Source: Maylandia zebra
Lineage: Eukaryota; Chordata; Actinopteri; Cichliformes; Cichlidae
Reading direction: 5' to 3'
Assembly: GCF_041146795.1 (NCBI RefSeq)
Contig: NC_135183.1
Span: 17,922,840 to 17,986,839, forward strand
DNA length: 64,000 nt
In this document: positions 24,107 through 36,231 of the stretch, in pieces
How the letters are laid out: the number at the start of each line of letters is the position of its first letter
How positions within the stretch are numbered: the first letter of the stretch is position 1
Translations under genes and position numbers: made by a program
The notes under the pieces: model-generated
The model's input: the letters and a program-made list of their open reading frames with translations, nothing else
What the model was told of the DNA's origin: nothing
Databases searched by the model: none

Positions 24107-24889
24107 CAGTTGTTAAACAGCTAACAGATCATCTGCAGAAGAATGGTTTATTTGAAGAGTTTCAGTCAGGTTTCAGAGCTCATTACAGCACAGAAACAGC
24201 TTTATTGACGGTTGCAAATGATCTTCTTATGGTCGCTGACAGTGGACTCATCTCTGTGCTTGTCCTGCTAAACCTCAGTGCCGCGTTCAGTACTGTTGAC
24301 CATTGTCAGAGTTTTACCCCTGATACTGCTGAATAAACAGAAACTCACTCAGGAACGAGGTCACACAGAGCTTAAGTTTTCACTCGCGAGAGGGAAGCAG
24401 TTGTCTCCAGCCCACTTCAACTTCCTTCCTTCTGCAGGTTTTTTTTTTATTGTTTACACACATGAATATTCATAAAGCATGTTGCTGTGTTAACTAAGAG
24501 AAATTACTATATATGGTTACAAATTGTGTTGTGCAAGAGTGGTTATGTGATGTGAGTGCAGCCCTTACATGTTGTCGGTATCTTGTCCTGCCAGGTGGCT
24601 TCCTTCATTGAGTAGAGTCTGTTCTTCTCAAGGCTGCTTGTTCCCTTTTTGGAGGTCGTGCACATACTCATAGCTTTTTAAATGGCACCCTACAACACAT
24701 ACATTAAACCTAACAACCATAATATCCTAATAGAGCGATTATAGCATGCTGTAGGTATTGCAGGTGCTACGCTGCAGTGGGTTGTATCATATCTTTCTAA
24801 CAGACTCCAATTTGTTCATGTAAATAGAGAGTCCTCTTCACACACTAAGGTTAATTATGGAGTTCCACAGGGTTACATGTTAGGACCAA
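24107..24889 (+). mobile_element. L2-like LINE reverse transcriptase fragment, interrupted by an LTR
   Basis: Two pieces (about 24107-24303 and 24716-24889) are collinear with the reverse transcriptase region of the L2-like LINE at 57.38-57.74 kb. The first encodes [19 protein letters not shown] and [16 protein letters not shown]; the second resumes at ATAATATCCTAATAGAGCG and runs to GGAGTTCCACAGGG. Stops and substitutions show decay. The gap is filled exactly by a solo LTR (24304-24715). Confidence 0.85.
24304..24715 (+). mobile_element. Solo LTR (412 bp) with 5-bp target duplication
   Basis: Starts TGTCAGAG and ends CCTAACA, flanked by ACCAT on both sides (24299-24303 and 24716-24720). The uninterrupted L2 copy at 57.5 kb has only one GACCAT at the same place, which proves insertion. 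It contains GAATAAACAG, a possible poly(A) signal or TATA-like box. No internal coding region remains. Orientation is tentative. Confidence 0.8.
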
Positions 24890-25745
24890 TTTAAACATGA
24901 ACGATTGGTGATATAGACTCAGTATATCATGTATACAGTTATCCACAGAATAGGCTCCACAGGTGAAAAACTGCATAATCTAGGATTCAGGGAATCTCAC
25001 ACATGGACACACTGCACACAGAAAACTACAGACAGCTGTTAGCGTGCTATCTGGCACTGCACTCCTGTCAGCACTTTCGGAGTGCCATTTATCACACATA
25101 CTGGCCTGATCCCTTTATTCCCTAACATTTGCATCCTGGGTTACTTATCAACACTACAATTACAACCCTCCTCGCTAATGTTATCTCCACATCTTTTGAA
25201 TGTTTTAGAGAGGGACTCCAGGTTGGAGTGAGCCAAAAAAATAAGTTATCATAGGGACCAGTAACTCACTATGACCCACTGATCAGGTAAGTATGGTCCT
25301 ATTTGTATATTGCTGCATACTGTAGAAAAAAGGTAAAGCAGAACAAACGTCCCAGCCGTAAACCACCTTCACATTTGTTCTGGGCGACCTCTCCCAGCAG
25401 GCTGACCCCCTACAGGTATAACATTTGAGTCATCTCTGAATCATACCTTTCTGTGACATCAGTGAATCTCCCACTTCAACAACATAGTTACAGTTTAAAC
25501 TGTTTTAGATTTGTGAATAAATGTGCAAATAAATTTTAATCTTAATAATGGGTTCCGAAGCAGTACCTAATGTCTAGTGATTATCCACCCTAACAACAAA
25601 TGTGGAGAAGACGGCTGAGTTGAGAGAGCACAGAAAAGTGACTCGAACATAAACATAAAGAAACACATACACTGTAAATAGACAGTGAAGCTGCTAACCG
25701 CTGTGTGGGGGGTCCTCCTTTACACATTTACAACAAAATTATTTG
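24890..25745. other. No gene seen
   Basis: Non-coding stretch between the decayed L2 fragment and the L1-like LINE. No domain, repeat family or RNA recognised. Confidence 0.45.
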
Positions 25746-25759
25746 TTCATCATTTAATT

Positions 25760-28461
25760 ATTTTTTTTTCTTTTTTTTGTGTCCCGTTTGAATCTTTAGC
25801 CATCAGAATTGTTGTCTTAAGGCCAAGAAAGATGCCAAGCGGATTTATTTTACCAAGTGGATCATCATGGCCTTGCCATATTGGTCCATTTGATTGACCT
25901 TTATTATAATTATGAATTTATTTTATTTTCAGTTGCTACAAACGGGACAGACATGACTGGGGGATAGGACAGGGAGAAAGAATGAAAGAAAGAGAGGGAG
26001 AGAAAGAAAACCAAAGGGGAGAAGAGACGGTGAGAAGGGGGGAAGAAAGAAAAAAAACAAACACCTGGGTCACCTGTATGGAGAAAAAAAACAGAAGAGA
26101 AAGCAAACAACAAAGAGCAACATAATAAAAAAAACGGCACCATCACAATAAACTAGCTAGCAGTAGATATCAGTAGATACTAAATAATAAACGATATTGT
26201 GCAGCACGCAAGATAGACAGCGCACAATGTGCTTTGAGGCAGCAGTCAAGAAAGCTGTAGTCCGCGTCTGTGAATACCCGTGTGTACACCTGTGTGCATA
26301 CCTGTGTGGATCAGCATGCTTGCATTCCAAAGGTTTCTCCATGTAACGATCTGCTAAGGAGTGTGGGGGGGGCCACAGCCCCGTCCTCCAGGGTATGAAG
26401 CAGGTATGGAGGAGATCAAAACTCCAGACATCCAGAGGCCCCCAGAACACAAGAGACCAAGGAAGACCAACAGAGGGGCAGCCGTGCCACTGTCCCAGTA
26501 AGAGCTGAGGAGAGTCCCAGATGAGGGCTCACTCAGCAGCCGCGGAGCAGAAGCCAGGGGGAGTTGCAGTGACGCGCCCGTGAGCTCCGCCGGCAGCCAG
26601 CTGTGCCTGAGTGACCGAGCCCCAGGCCGAGAGGCCGGGGGCACCCCACCTCTGAAGTGGCCCCAGCGAGCCCCAGGCTCCAGGCCCCGATAAGCGGCCG
26701 CCAAGGAGTGAGCCGGTGTGTACCCGGACGCCCACCCCCAGACACAAAGAACCACCAACGCACCGACACCTGAGGGAGTCTGCCACTGGCAGGGGAAGTG
26801 GTGGTGGGTGGAGATAGGCCTCCATACCTTGGAGGGCCTGACATGTCCCCAGAGAGGTGGCGTCTGATACCCAACCTGACATATAGACACAGACATACAG
26901 GCACACACAGATACAAACATCCATTCCCACCCTCATGCTCTCATATGCACTTACTCCACACTCAACCAACGTGGAGACAGACATAAAGAGACGCTGTACA
27001 CACGATCACACTCCCCAAGCGTACTCTACGAACCGGGTCTAGGTACCCTTGCCCCTGGAGGGGGGAACCGCACCCAGACCCAGGTGGTGTTACCCTTTTC
27101 CCTGCGGTGGGGAGAGGCAGACCGCCCCGACTCCGCAGCAGCAGGGAGGCCCCACACTCCAGACCGCAGTCGGACGGCCAACTCCTCCTAGCCCCCCCGC
27201 TCCAGCAGGCCGCAGAGAAGGGAGGTGAGAGAAGACTCCAAACCTCCCTCCACCCGCTCATTGTAGTGTTGATGCATGTGTGTTCTAAGGTGCAATTAAA
27301 ACCCAGGAGGGCATGGAGCTACCTGCCAGAGAGCAGCAGGTAAGCGCATAGTCCCTCCTGCTAGCCCTCAATGTCTACGTGTATTCAAAATTGAGAGGTG
27401 GGCAACGACGCCAGGGGTGAGGTGTACACCCTGATGGTAATTTGGACTCCGTGTATCGTGCCCACCCCTAAGATCCTATATGTATGTGTAATGAGAGTGT
27501 GAGTAATGTGAATGTCTAAGTTGTGGGATAAAATTGAGGCAGTGGCAGCCAGAAGGGGACGGGGGGGGGACGGGGGTAGCCTCCTCTGCACCCTGGTGAC
27601 ATACCCCTACTCCAAGGCCCTGCATGTGTGGGTGGTTGTGGTGGAGCGGGAAGAGGGAGGCAGCTGGAGATGGGGAGGGAAGGAAGGGAGGGGCAGGTTA
27701 CCCCTCCCTGGGGCCAGCTCCCCCGCTGACCCCAGTAGGCACTCCCATACTCCGCGACCCGCCAGGGAAAGGGGGCCCAGGCCCATCCAGACCGGGGCCC
27801 AGCGCAGCAGCGCCCCCCGGCCCCACAGAGCCCGGGACAGTCCACCCAACCCCACCACAGAGAAAACTGCACCACCCCACCATCCACTCATCTTCCAGAC
27901 TACATGAGACAATAGATGCCCAGGCTGAGATCTTTCTCCACCTCTCCTGTATCTCCCCCTCCTGCAGAGGGAGCTCCTGAGGAGAGGAAAGCTCCTGCAA
28001 GGTGTGACAATCTCCCCCACCAGTTGAAGAGCCCCCCAGGTGGCTCGACGCACTGGCGGCACCCTGCGCCAGGGATGGGCCCCCATGCACCCACCCGCCC
28101 ACAACCCCGGCAACACACAAACCAGGACCCGAGGCCCCGAGGCCCGGCCAGGGCCCCAGCCCAGAGACGGAGCGCCCCCAGAACCTCACGCCCATCCCGG
28201 ACCCACCCAGGGGCAGACAGGCTACCAGGTCAGTAACCCACGTCCGTCAGCACAGACCCTCCCCTAGCCCCGCTGCACGCAGCCACGAGGAAACAGTCAC
28301 CCGAGAGCCAAAAGAGCCCCCACCCGGACATGACCGCTACCCCGGGTTGAGCCCCCCAAGGAAGATGCCTCCAGGGAACCCCCCGACGCCCTAAGCCTGT
28401 CCCTACCCCCACACCAATCACAACAGTGAGGGCGGGACCAAACTATGACCCCCCACCCCCA
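25760..28461 (-). repeat. GC-rich 3' untranslated region of the L1-like LINE
   Basis: Follows the stop of the LINE frame at 28462 and ends in the A-rich tail. From about 26.5 to 28.46 kb it is very rich in C on the + strand (G on the minus strand) with many runs of four or more, unlike the AT-rich surroundings. Long overlapping open frames on both strands arise from this composition, and none has a recognisable domain. Confidence 0.7.
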
Positions 28462-29207
28462 CTAGGTGATGGAGCTGATCAAAGGAGCCCAGAGCAATTG
28501 ATCTGATGTGGTGGCAGAGGCTGTATCAAGACTAATGTAATCTAATAGATAATTTCTATATTGGTTAGAATTAAGATTATTTTTATTTTTCCAGTTCATG
28601 AGGACTGTTTTCTTGGCTATGCATAGGGCAGTGAAAACCATATGGGCTATATTCTTTTCTGTAGTGACATTATCTAAGCTGCCCAACAAACACACTAAGG
28701 GGGAAGTTGGAATGTTACATTTCAGACACTTTGATAAGTCTTCACATATCTCGCACCAAAACTTCTGAACTGGTGGACAGAACCAAAGAGCGTGGATGTA
28801 ATTGTCTGGTGTATTGCCTTGACAGTGTGAGCAGTTGTTGGAAGATGTAAAGCCCATCTTGAACATCCGATGACCTGTATAGTGCACTCTATGTAGTATT
28901 TTGTATTGTATTAATTGCAGACTGGGATTTTTAATCAATTTAAAGGTTTTTAAGCAAATCTGAGACCAGAAGTTTTGGTCTAAGCTGACTGATAAATCTG
29001 CTTCCCACTTTGCAATAGGAAGGGATATTGATTCATCTAATTTAGAAAGTGTTCTGTATATTTTAGATAATAATTTGGGGGATTTAAGAGTAAGAAAATG
29101 TGCCGCACTAGGTGGTGTTTGTAATTCAACTTGACTGAGGTTAAATTTCTTTTTTACTATGGATTTAATTTGTTGATATTCTAAAAATCTTTTCTTGTTG
29201 ATCCCAT
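28462..29207 (-). pseudogene. C-terminal part of the L1-like LINE reverse transcriptase protein
   Basis: The minus-strand frame continues, across the LTR insertion, the reverse transcriptase frame that breaks off at 37494. Visible features are a basic LINE C-terminal region with FWSQICLKTF, HRVHYTGHRMFKMG, and a Cys/His knuckle CSHC..G.....IHALWFC followed by FW. It stops at 28462 (SSIT end). The first residues before 29202 are LTR sequence read in frame. The protein is broken by the insertion and by 5' truncation. Confidence 0.85.
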
Positions 29208-29445
29208 TGATAGGTTTGTAGCATAAACCTATTCGCTGGAACGTTAAGACAATATAATTACACTGCAAGCAAGACGCAAGTAGGCAAACTTCTTCATGTT
29301 ACTCGTGCACGGGAGAGAACCGGACAACCGCTTGACTCCAGTTGGTCTCGTCCGTTCTCCCATACACTGTCCTTTTATTGAGGTTACATGAATATGCATA
29401 GGTTCATTAACATACGACGTCTACATACAAACAAAGAGTACCTTG

Positions 29446-29513
<68 letters not shown>

Positions 29514-29850
29514 GACTGCTGATCAAAGGGTCAAACATCCTTGGTCAGGAAGAGGGTAGCCTCCCCCTCACCCTAGATGGTTCATCCTAGATAACACGGT
29601 GAGGAAGTCCTGCAGTTCATCTAAACAAAGAGCACCTAGACTAGAACAGACGTAGCTACGTTAATCCTACCATAAAACAATAAGACACGGTATGACCTCT
29701 CATGCTCCCAAAGTGCTGTCTAATACACACAAAGTTTGCAGACTATCAAGGATCAAAACCTCTACCAATCTACAACTAATTACAAAACTCTAAGCATATA
29801 TAAGTAAATATTTCTAAGCATAAATAACAATCAACAATACAAATCTAACA
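29208..29850 (-). repeat. 3' LTR (minus orientation)
   Basis: On + it starts TGATAGGTTTGTAGC and ends AAATCTAACA. It contains a (GT)n of about 60 bp and CCTTTTATTGAGG, which on the minus strand is CCTCAATAAAAGG, a poly(A) signal. Matches the other LTR base for base by eye except the GT tract. Confidence 0.92.
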
Positions 29851-29864
29851 TTTCCCCCCTTTTT
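29851..29864 (-). other. Polypurine tract of the LTR element
   Basis: TTTCCCCCCTTTTT on + reads AAAAAGGGGGGAAA on the minus strand directly before the 3' LTR, the standard site of plus-strand DNA priming. This fixes the orientation as minus. Confidence 0.8.
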
Positions 29865-31292
29865 GACCTTTATGCCTGAAAAGTTCCCAGGTATGAATAC
29901 CTCATGTCTGACAGTTTCAATGCAAACCTTTTTATACTCAGCATATGTCAAATCACCCTAAATTACTGAAAGGTACACAGTTTAATAAATGTATTAGCAG
30001 TTACCCCATTCATTGAGCTCATCTCATGGCAAACTGCATCTTACGAGCAACCAAAGAAATTGTTAATTTAATAGTAAAACTAAAAAAGTAACATTTTCAA
30101 AAACATCTCAACTTGGTGGTGCTTCCTCCGGGTGTGCACATCACATGTCTCTCTGCAGAGTGGTTTAAGCTCTGCAGGGCGTCATGAATGTCTCTTCCAG
30201 TTGTTTCCATCACTGTCCATAGGACCAGAGTCCAAATGTATGTAGAATAGACATTCAAACATACTAGTTGGTTTTGTGGTTCGTCAACATGGGTCTCAGC
30301 TATTTCCAAGCTGCAGACCTCTCAGCACTCTAGTTTTATGGCCTCTCATTACCCCATTCAAGCCTTCGTCCTGTGAGGGGGATATTTATGACTCCTTAAT
30401 TGTCCACGCTCTGCAGAAAAAGCTCTCTGTGGAAAGGGTGCTGGGTTCCGTCATCTTACTGCTGTTATGATCCCAGCAGCCTTCAGAGTGTCATCGTATG
30501 CACAGTACAGTGGCACAGCGTTAGGTGATGTTCATAGGAAACTGCTGTTATCACCACCATAGCTTCTGGTTCCTGTGCTTTCACAGAATCATGATGTCAT
30601 CCTCGAACTCCTTCTGCGCTGTCGATGGAGCTTGGCACGCTCCCCTCATCCCACGAGTTTTCATGTTCCAACGCTGCTGAAGGTTTAAGGCAGAGCACGT
30701 CGTACACCTTAGTTGTCTTCCTCAGCGTCAATATTGAATCTTTCATTTTATTTAAAATCTTGCTGTGGGAAGTCTCCTCTTGATTTCCTGGAAGCTTAGT
30801 AGCACAGCTCTCTGTGTGATGTCTGCTGTGCTGAAGATGATCTCTGATCCTCCTGAAGCCTCTCTCCCATCTTGTGGACGATCCTCTCCTCTATTTTGCA
30901 GGCAGTTTCATGGTCCTTGCTGTGGCTCCAAGGTCTGATCTCATGATGGGCCCCAACCAGCTTGACCTTTGACCTCAACCACTGCCTGGCTGTCAGCTAT
31001 GCCTGGAATGGTTCACGCTTCTCACTGGGCCTCTGAAGATTTCTCAGGAGATTACTGCTGCACCTGTATTTCCTTGCTAAGAAGAAAAACTTCTATTTGG
31101 AGAGCATGTCAACAATCATCAAACCACATTCTTTAGTTCAGTGAACTTCACTTATAGGCCATCAAAGCCTCATCTGAACATGGATGCACCACTTGCATAG
31201 GTTTAATATTTGTAAATAAAACGGCTAATCACACAAATCACTGCAACAATAATAAAAAACATTGTTTAATGTTAATCCTTGGACCCCTCCTC

Positions 31293-31320
31293 TTGACGCA
31301 TGGACACACCCATGCGTCAA
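31293..31320. other. Perfect 11-bp inverted repeat (hairpin) inside the LTR element
   Basis: TTGACGCATGG, six bases (ACACAC), then CCATGCGTCAA. The arms pair fully. They contain TGACG/CGTCA half-sites like those bound by CREB/ATF proteins, so the site could act as DNA-binding sequence or as RNA hairpin. No function is shown. Confidence 0.6.
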
Positions 31321-33546
31321 CTCACCAAACCTGGATTCCAGTCTTAAAGAAAAAGATTAGCTAGATCACATCCCAGGCAACATCAGGGCATCTCCTCCCC
31401 TGGAGCAGCACCACCCTGGACCTATAATCCTGCAATGAAAATGTTAGTGTGCTTTGCATATTAAGTTTGCTTAACACCTGGCTCTCCCAGGAGCCTGCAT
31501 ACACACCATCATGGCCTGGAAAACAAAATCTGGAAGTAAAATCAAACTCCATACCTGTAAACAATTGTATCATAAGGACAAGAAGCATTCAACATCAGCA
31601 AGACAAGTGTCATGTGCAGGTTTTCTCAAATCAGTAAACTACAATTATTTTCATAAGTCGCCTCAGACATGGATCATCCCATGTACTCAGGCAACATTAA
31701 TGTAATCGGTGACTGCTCTTAAGCAAAGTCACTCCACTTATATATTACTATGGGCTCAAAAGTGGCCAGCTAATGAGCCCATATCAAACTATCCCAGAAA
31801 CACTGTATCTCTTATTTGTTTTACTCATGTCACTTGTCCGTTTCAGCTGAATCTTCCACAGCATTCTCAAAGAAATTAACATTAGCAATACACATTGACT
31901 GTAGTCAGACAGAGGTCAGACACAGGTCAACAGGTTCCAGAGGTGCCATAAAAACACCATAAAGTCAACCCTAGCTGTGGAAAGAAGTAACACCAGTTCT
32001 CAACACAGGAAATTTCACACAGGTTATTCACATTATCAAAGTAACCTTCACATTTTCCCATCAACACAATGCAACAGCATCACCACTCATAACCTGTAAA
32101 CACAGTTTTCCTCACACATAAACCCAGAAATCCTGTAGTAGGAAAAAACATCAACCAGTTGTCCTGGTATAAATCGCATCATCAATTCACATGAAGAACT
32201 GGCATGCTGTAAGAAAAGAAAATGCAAATATTAGCGCTTGCGCAGGCGTATGCATACTTTGTCACAGATATCTCTGTGAGCAACTCAAGCCTATGAATAA
32301 CACACCTGATAAATGCACAGACACAGAAAATGGCATTTAAAAGGTTAAATCATCATGCAACCTCGAGTGTTGCTGTCATCTTTCTGCTCCTGTAAAAGGA
32401 AACACATGGGTTCATCTGCACCTTTGTCAGGTGGGGGTTAGCTTCACACAATCATGTTCAGTCAGTCAGTCAGATATTTTAAAATTCTTACTCATTCACT
32501 CAGTGGTTCCTTCTTTTGCTAATTGTGGAAATTATCATCGCATTCGTTTCCACGCTCAGCAAAACGACGTTATTTCAAAAAGAAAAATAATTTAGACTGG
32601 ATTTCCTCGTTGAATCCTTTTTGGGGGGACTCTCATTTCCTAATTGTCCCAAATAAGTGGCTTTCTCCTGAACCCATTTTAAATGTGGAGAAACTCACTC
32701 GCAACAATTTTCTTGACGACGTGTAACGCTTTTAATTCCCGACTTGCAGATCTGCTCAAAGAAAAGAAATTCACAAGCAAAAATCAGTGCTTGTTCAAAA
32801 ATGAAAAATAAAAAAATAACAGAGATTATCAAACCAAACTCTCAGTGCACTGTGAAAGTATCAAAATAAAAAGGCCTTGTTAAGTCATGACACAAGCTCC
32901 TCATCTCAGGAGGGTAAATCATACCATTAGCATGGTTTATCATACCATCATACTAATTGGCAGGCTCAACTTCACAACAAAAGAAAAATCATCAGCTAGA
33001 TTCACTCCAAATCAACCATCAGCTGCACAACACACAACATAACCCTAATGTCTTATTAGCTATGAGTTTAATCACCCGGTCTGTGCTCTTCACTCATTTA
33101 AGCCACAGATCTATTTTATTCAATTTTTCCTTTTTCCCTTCATCATAAAACATGTGACATGCTGTCATGCACTTCACAAAACAGTCTGTTCTGACGTATT
33201 CAGAGTTGTGTATCTAAATACAGGATTCACTCGCACATCAAAGCAGGAAACTCAGTGTTTTAGAGTCTCTACTCAACACACAACAAACTCCAACACATCT
33301 CATTCACTCATACTAGAATTCAGTCACCTTTCATTAATCTAAAACCGATCAACTAATTTGCATATCAGCTATTAACCCACTAAGTTGACAGGACGACAGA
33401 AAAGCATGTTCAAAATAGTATCACAAAAGACAATTTCCCTCATACAGTAAATTACATGTGCTGCCTCAATCAAGCAGGAAGCTTCTCCCAATTTACCATT
33501 TTAACAACTAAATTTATTGTCTGATCACTGGTTGGTCAAACCAGGA

Positions 33547-33548
<2 letters not shown>

Positions 33549-33600
<52 letters not shown>
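33549..33600. repeat. Poly-T tract (about 52 bp)
   Basis: An uninterrupted T run on + (poly-A in the sense of the LTR element). It lies about 480 bp downstream, in element orientation, of the H1-like sequence. It could be the poly(A) tail of a captured retrocopy or a simple repeat, and its length may be affected by assembly. Confidence 0.8.
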
Positions 33601-34130
33601 CTTTAGGATAAATTCAGTATTTGATAACAAGTGTCTGCTAAATTGACACTATTGTAACACTGATGAAAGATAACAAGCTAATTTTCATTGCATGGGTTTG
33701 TGTTATTAGGCAGGTCTAATGCATGTCTGTGGAGCTGCATCTCCAGCAGAGCATGTTCTTAAAGCTGCCTTTCCTACACATTTCTCTGCTATTATTTAAT
33801 CATTTCTTAACTAATGTGCTATGAGTCTTCATGAGTCATTTTGTGTTTGGAATTGTTAGTAGGGTTAATGCATGTTCTGCTTGTGTGTGTGTGATTTTGT
33901 ATATGTTTCTATTTTCGCAATGTTTCAGACTCCGTCTCAATTTTCCAACTTAAGCAGTCAGTTTTCTTTTCCCCAGGTTTGCTAACCCAAATTTTGATTT
34001 CCCACATTAAATAATTCCTATGTGTTCTCACCTAGTCTTCTCACTCTGTTGTCCTCTCACTCTTTTGTCCTCTCCCTCTTCAACAGTCCCGGCAGTTCTC
34101 CTTCAGCTTTGTCCTGTCTAGTAGCTGAAG

Positions 34131-34565
34131 TGCTGCTGCTGCCTTCTTGGGCGACTTCTTAGCAGCTGCTGCCGATTTCTTGGCTTTGGCCGCGGCGGGC
34201 TTCTTGGCTTTGCTCTCAGTAGCCTTGTTCATCTTGAAGGATCCGGAGGTCCTGGTGCCCTTGGTCTGCACCAGAGTGCCCTTCGCCACCAGGCTCTTGA
34301 TGGCGGTCTTGACACGGGCCTTGTTCTTGTCCACATCGTAGCCTCCGGCAGCCAGAGCCTTCTTGAGGGCGGCCACGGACAGGCCGTTGCGCTCCTTGGA
34401 AGCGGCCACGGCTTTCACAATCAGCTCGCCCACGCTGAGGCTGACCTTCTTGGGCTTGGAAGTCATCGTCTTCTTCTTCTTGGCCTGAACCTCGGTGCAG
34501 GGCGTGTTTATGATGGAGCCTTTCCCACCACAGCGCTGGCACGTTGAACGCATCATGAAGGGTCC
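34131..34565 (-). pseudogene. Captured host fragment: dnaja3-like zinc finger fused to linker histone H1
   Basis: On the minus strand one open frame holds two host-like pieces. First is a short segment with [17 protein letters not shown] and NTPC, which matches the Cys-rich zinc-finger part of the mitochondrial Hsp40 DNAJA3. Next, from about 34490 down to 34131, is a linker histone H1: a basic start with SKPKKV, then the winged-helix globular domain ([59 protein letters not shown]), then the start of an Ala/Lys tail. The H1 tail breaks off after about 40 residues into unrelated sequence (stop at 34080). The DNAJA3 piece is far below full length, and no J domain is present. H1 genes lack introns, so the H1 part could come from mRNA. 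The fusion probably arose by template switching during reverse transcription. Whether it is translated is unknown. Confidence 0.82.
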
Positions 34566-35967
34566 ATTTCTTTCATGTCGCTAGCCAGCATGCTAGCTGC
34601 ATGTGGCTTGCCCGAGTCACTCAGTCCTTTTTGAGCATTTCAACATGCTGCCACCGCCATCTTGCTCGCCCCTCCGTGGAATTCATCCAATCAGACAGGA
34701 AGATGGGTTTGCTTTCTTCTGCTGCTGCTGTTTATCCACATTGCTGCTGCTTTGCTGGGACTTTTTGTGCTCAGGACTTGCTGCTGTCTCTTTATCATGT
34801 TATTGCTTTGGAGCTGCATTCCTTATCTTCAGGGAGGAGTGAGCTCGCTTGTGAGGTTGAGAAACACATGGCACTGTAAATAAGTCAGCCAGAAACTTGG
34901 CCTGCATGTTTCCAATGATGTTAAACTATAACTTTCTTCCGACCGCTGCATGTGGAAAATTGATACAGGTCTGCTTTTCACCTGAAAGTGACAAACTAAG
35001 ACATTTCATTATTATCATCACTGCTTAATCAACACACATCTCTCTCTCTCTCTCTCTGTCTGTGTTTGTGTGAACAATCCTTTCTTAAAAGCAGAAAATG
35101 ACATTGTAGTTGTTTTTCGGCTGATCAACACAAAACCTTTTTCCTATGATTATTTCTCTTCGTCTACAATGTAATTTGTCTCTTTTTCACTCTTTTTTTT
35201 TTCTTCACAATAGCTGGTGGTCTGCAAAATCACCGCTCTCACTCACAATCAGAGGCAATCACTTTTGCACAGTGCACAAAAACACTGTGATGTCAGACAC
35301 ATTCACACTCACTTTTTCATCTGCATAAATAAATCATATGGCTGGAGATATGTGCCATGGTGATCCATAAGCATGATCACCAGTTTATTTAATTATTTTT
35401 AATCCAACAAAACAAATAAACAAAAACATGATGCTGATGCTACACACACACGAGTCAAGGTGCAGAAAAACTGCTCATGGAAACGCTGCACACTCTCTGT
35501 TTCCCTCTCTTTGAGTAGTTCTCAGACAGCTCTTGATCTGATAATGTGTAGCTTGCTCATCAGCTCAAAAAACAAAAACAAAACTGCAACGCGACATCAC
35601 ACAGTAGTTGCATGCTCTGCCCACAGTGGCAAAGTCTTACACTTACATATTCAACACAGCTTCTCCATCATGTATTTTTAGATGTTTCATACAGGGTTGA
35701 GCATATTAGTTGTTTTCACAGATGTGCTCTATATCTCAACAATGGCTCATAATAAGACGACCGTCTTCCACACAGGTCAAGTGCCTCTATGCACTTCATG
35801 AGTTTAAATATTTATCTATATCACTTCACCTCACATGTCATTGTACTGAATTTAAGCAACCACAAGCTTAATGTAGATTACTTTTAACAACTATCCACCT
35901 CAATTAAATCTATGGTCTGGCACACAGGCTGCTGTCGATCAGGGCAAGCTAAAGAATAAACATTGTG

Positions 35968-36231
35968 TCAGCAAGGGGTGGGGGGAAAGCCATTCACCAG
36001 AGCATATCTTAAGTGCTGCTGATGTGGGCTGGCCTTCTCCACAGCTCTCCAAGGCTGGTGTGTTTTCTGAAAACTTCTAACATTTGAATCTCTTCCATTT
36101 ATAGGCCTGCGATTAACCGCACGGCTCAGGTCCGCGTGACCGCGCTCGCGTGAACCCGCGCAGCTGTGGAGCCGTCGCTCTCTCTCTTTTTTACATAAAT
36201 ACTTTGTGCTGCCAGGAGCAAAGTCCAGCAC
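35968..36231 (-). other. CpG-rich open frame in the LTR element, function unknown
   Basis: An 87-codon minus-strand frame, rich in Arg and Ser, lies between the leader repeat cluster and the H1-like sequence. The DNA here (36110-36180) is unusually CpG-rich for the element. There is no recognisable domain. It could be another captured fragment, an exon, or chance. Confidence 0.25.

Larger units (their letters stand above)
29865..34079. other. LTR element interior without recognisable proteins
   Basis: About 4.2 kb of AT-rich and CA-rich sequence with only short frames (none above about 75 codons) on either strand. The minus frame near 30796-30978 is Glu/Lys/His-rich and unidentified. The hairpin at 31293 and the poly-T tract at 33549 are listed separately. 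No reverse transcriptase YxDD motif or envelope-like frame is visible. Confidence 0.6.

Noticed and set aside
26354-28267. Many overlapping open frames of 100-190 codons on both strands
   Set aside because: They lie in the GC-rich 3' region of the L1-like LINE, where stops are rare by composition. Pro/Gly/Arg-rich translations show no domain.
34131-34490. An intact host histone H1 gene
   Set aside because: It lies inside an LTR element, is fused to a dnaja3-like piece at its start, and its Lys/Ala tail stops after about 40 residues instead of about 100.
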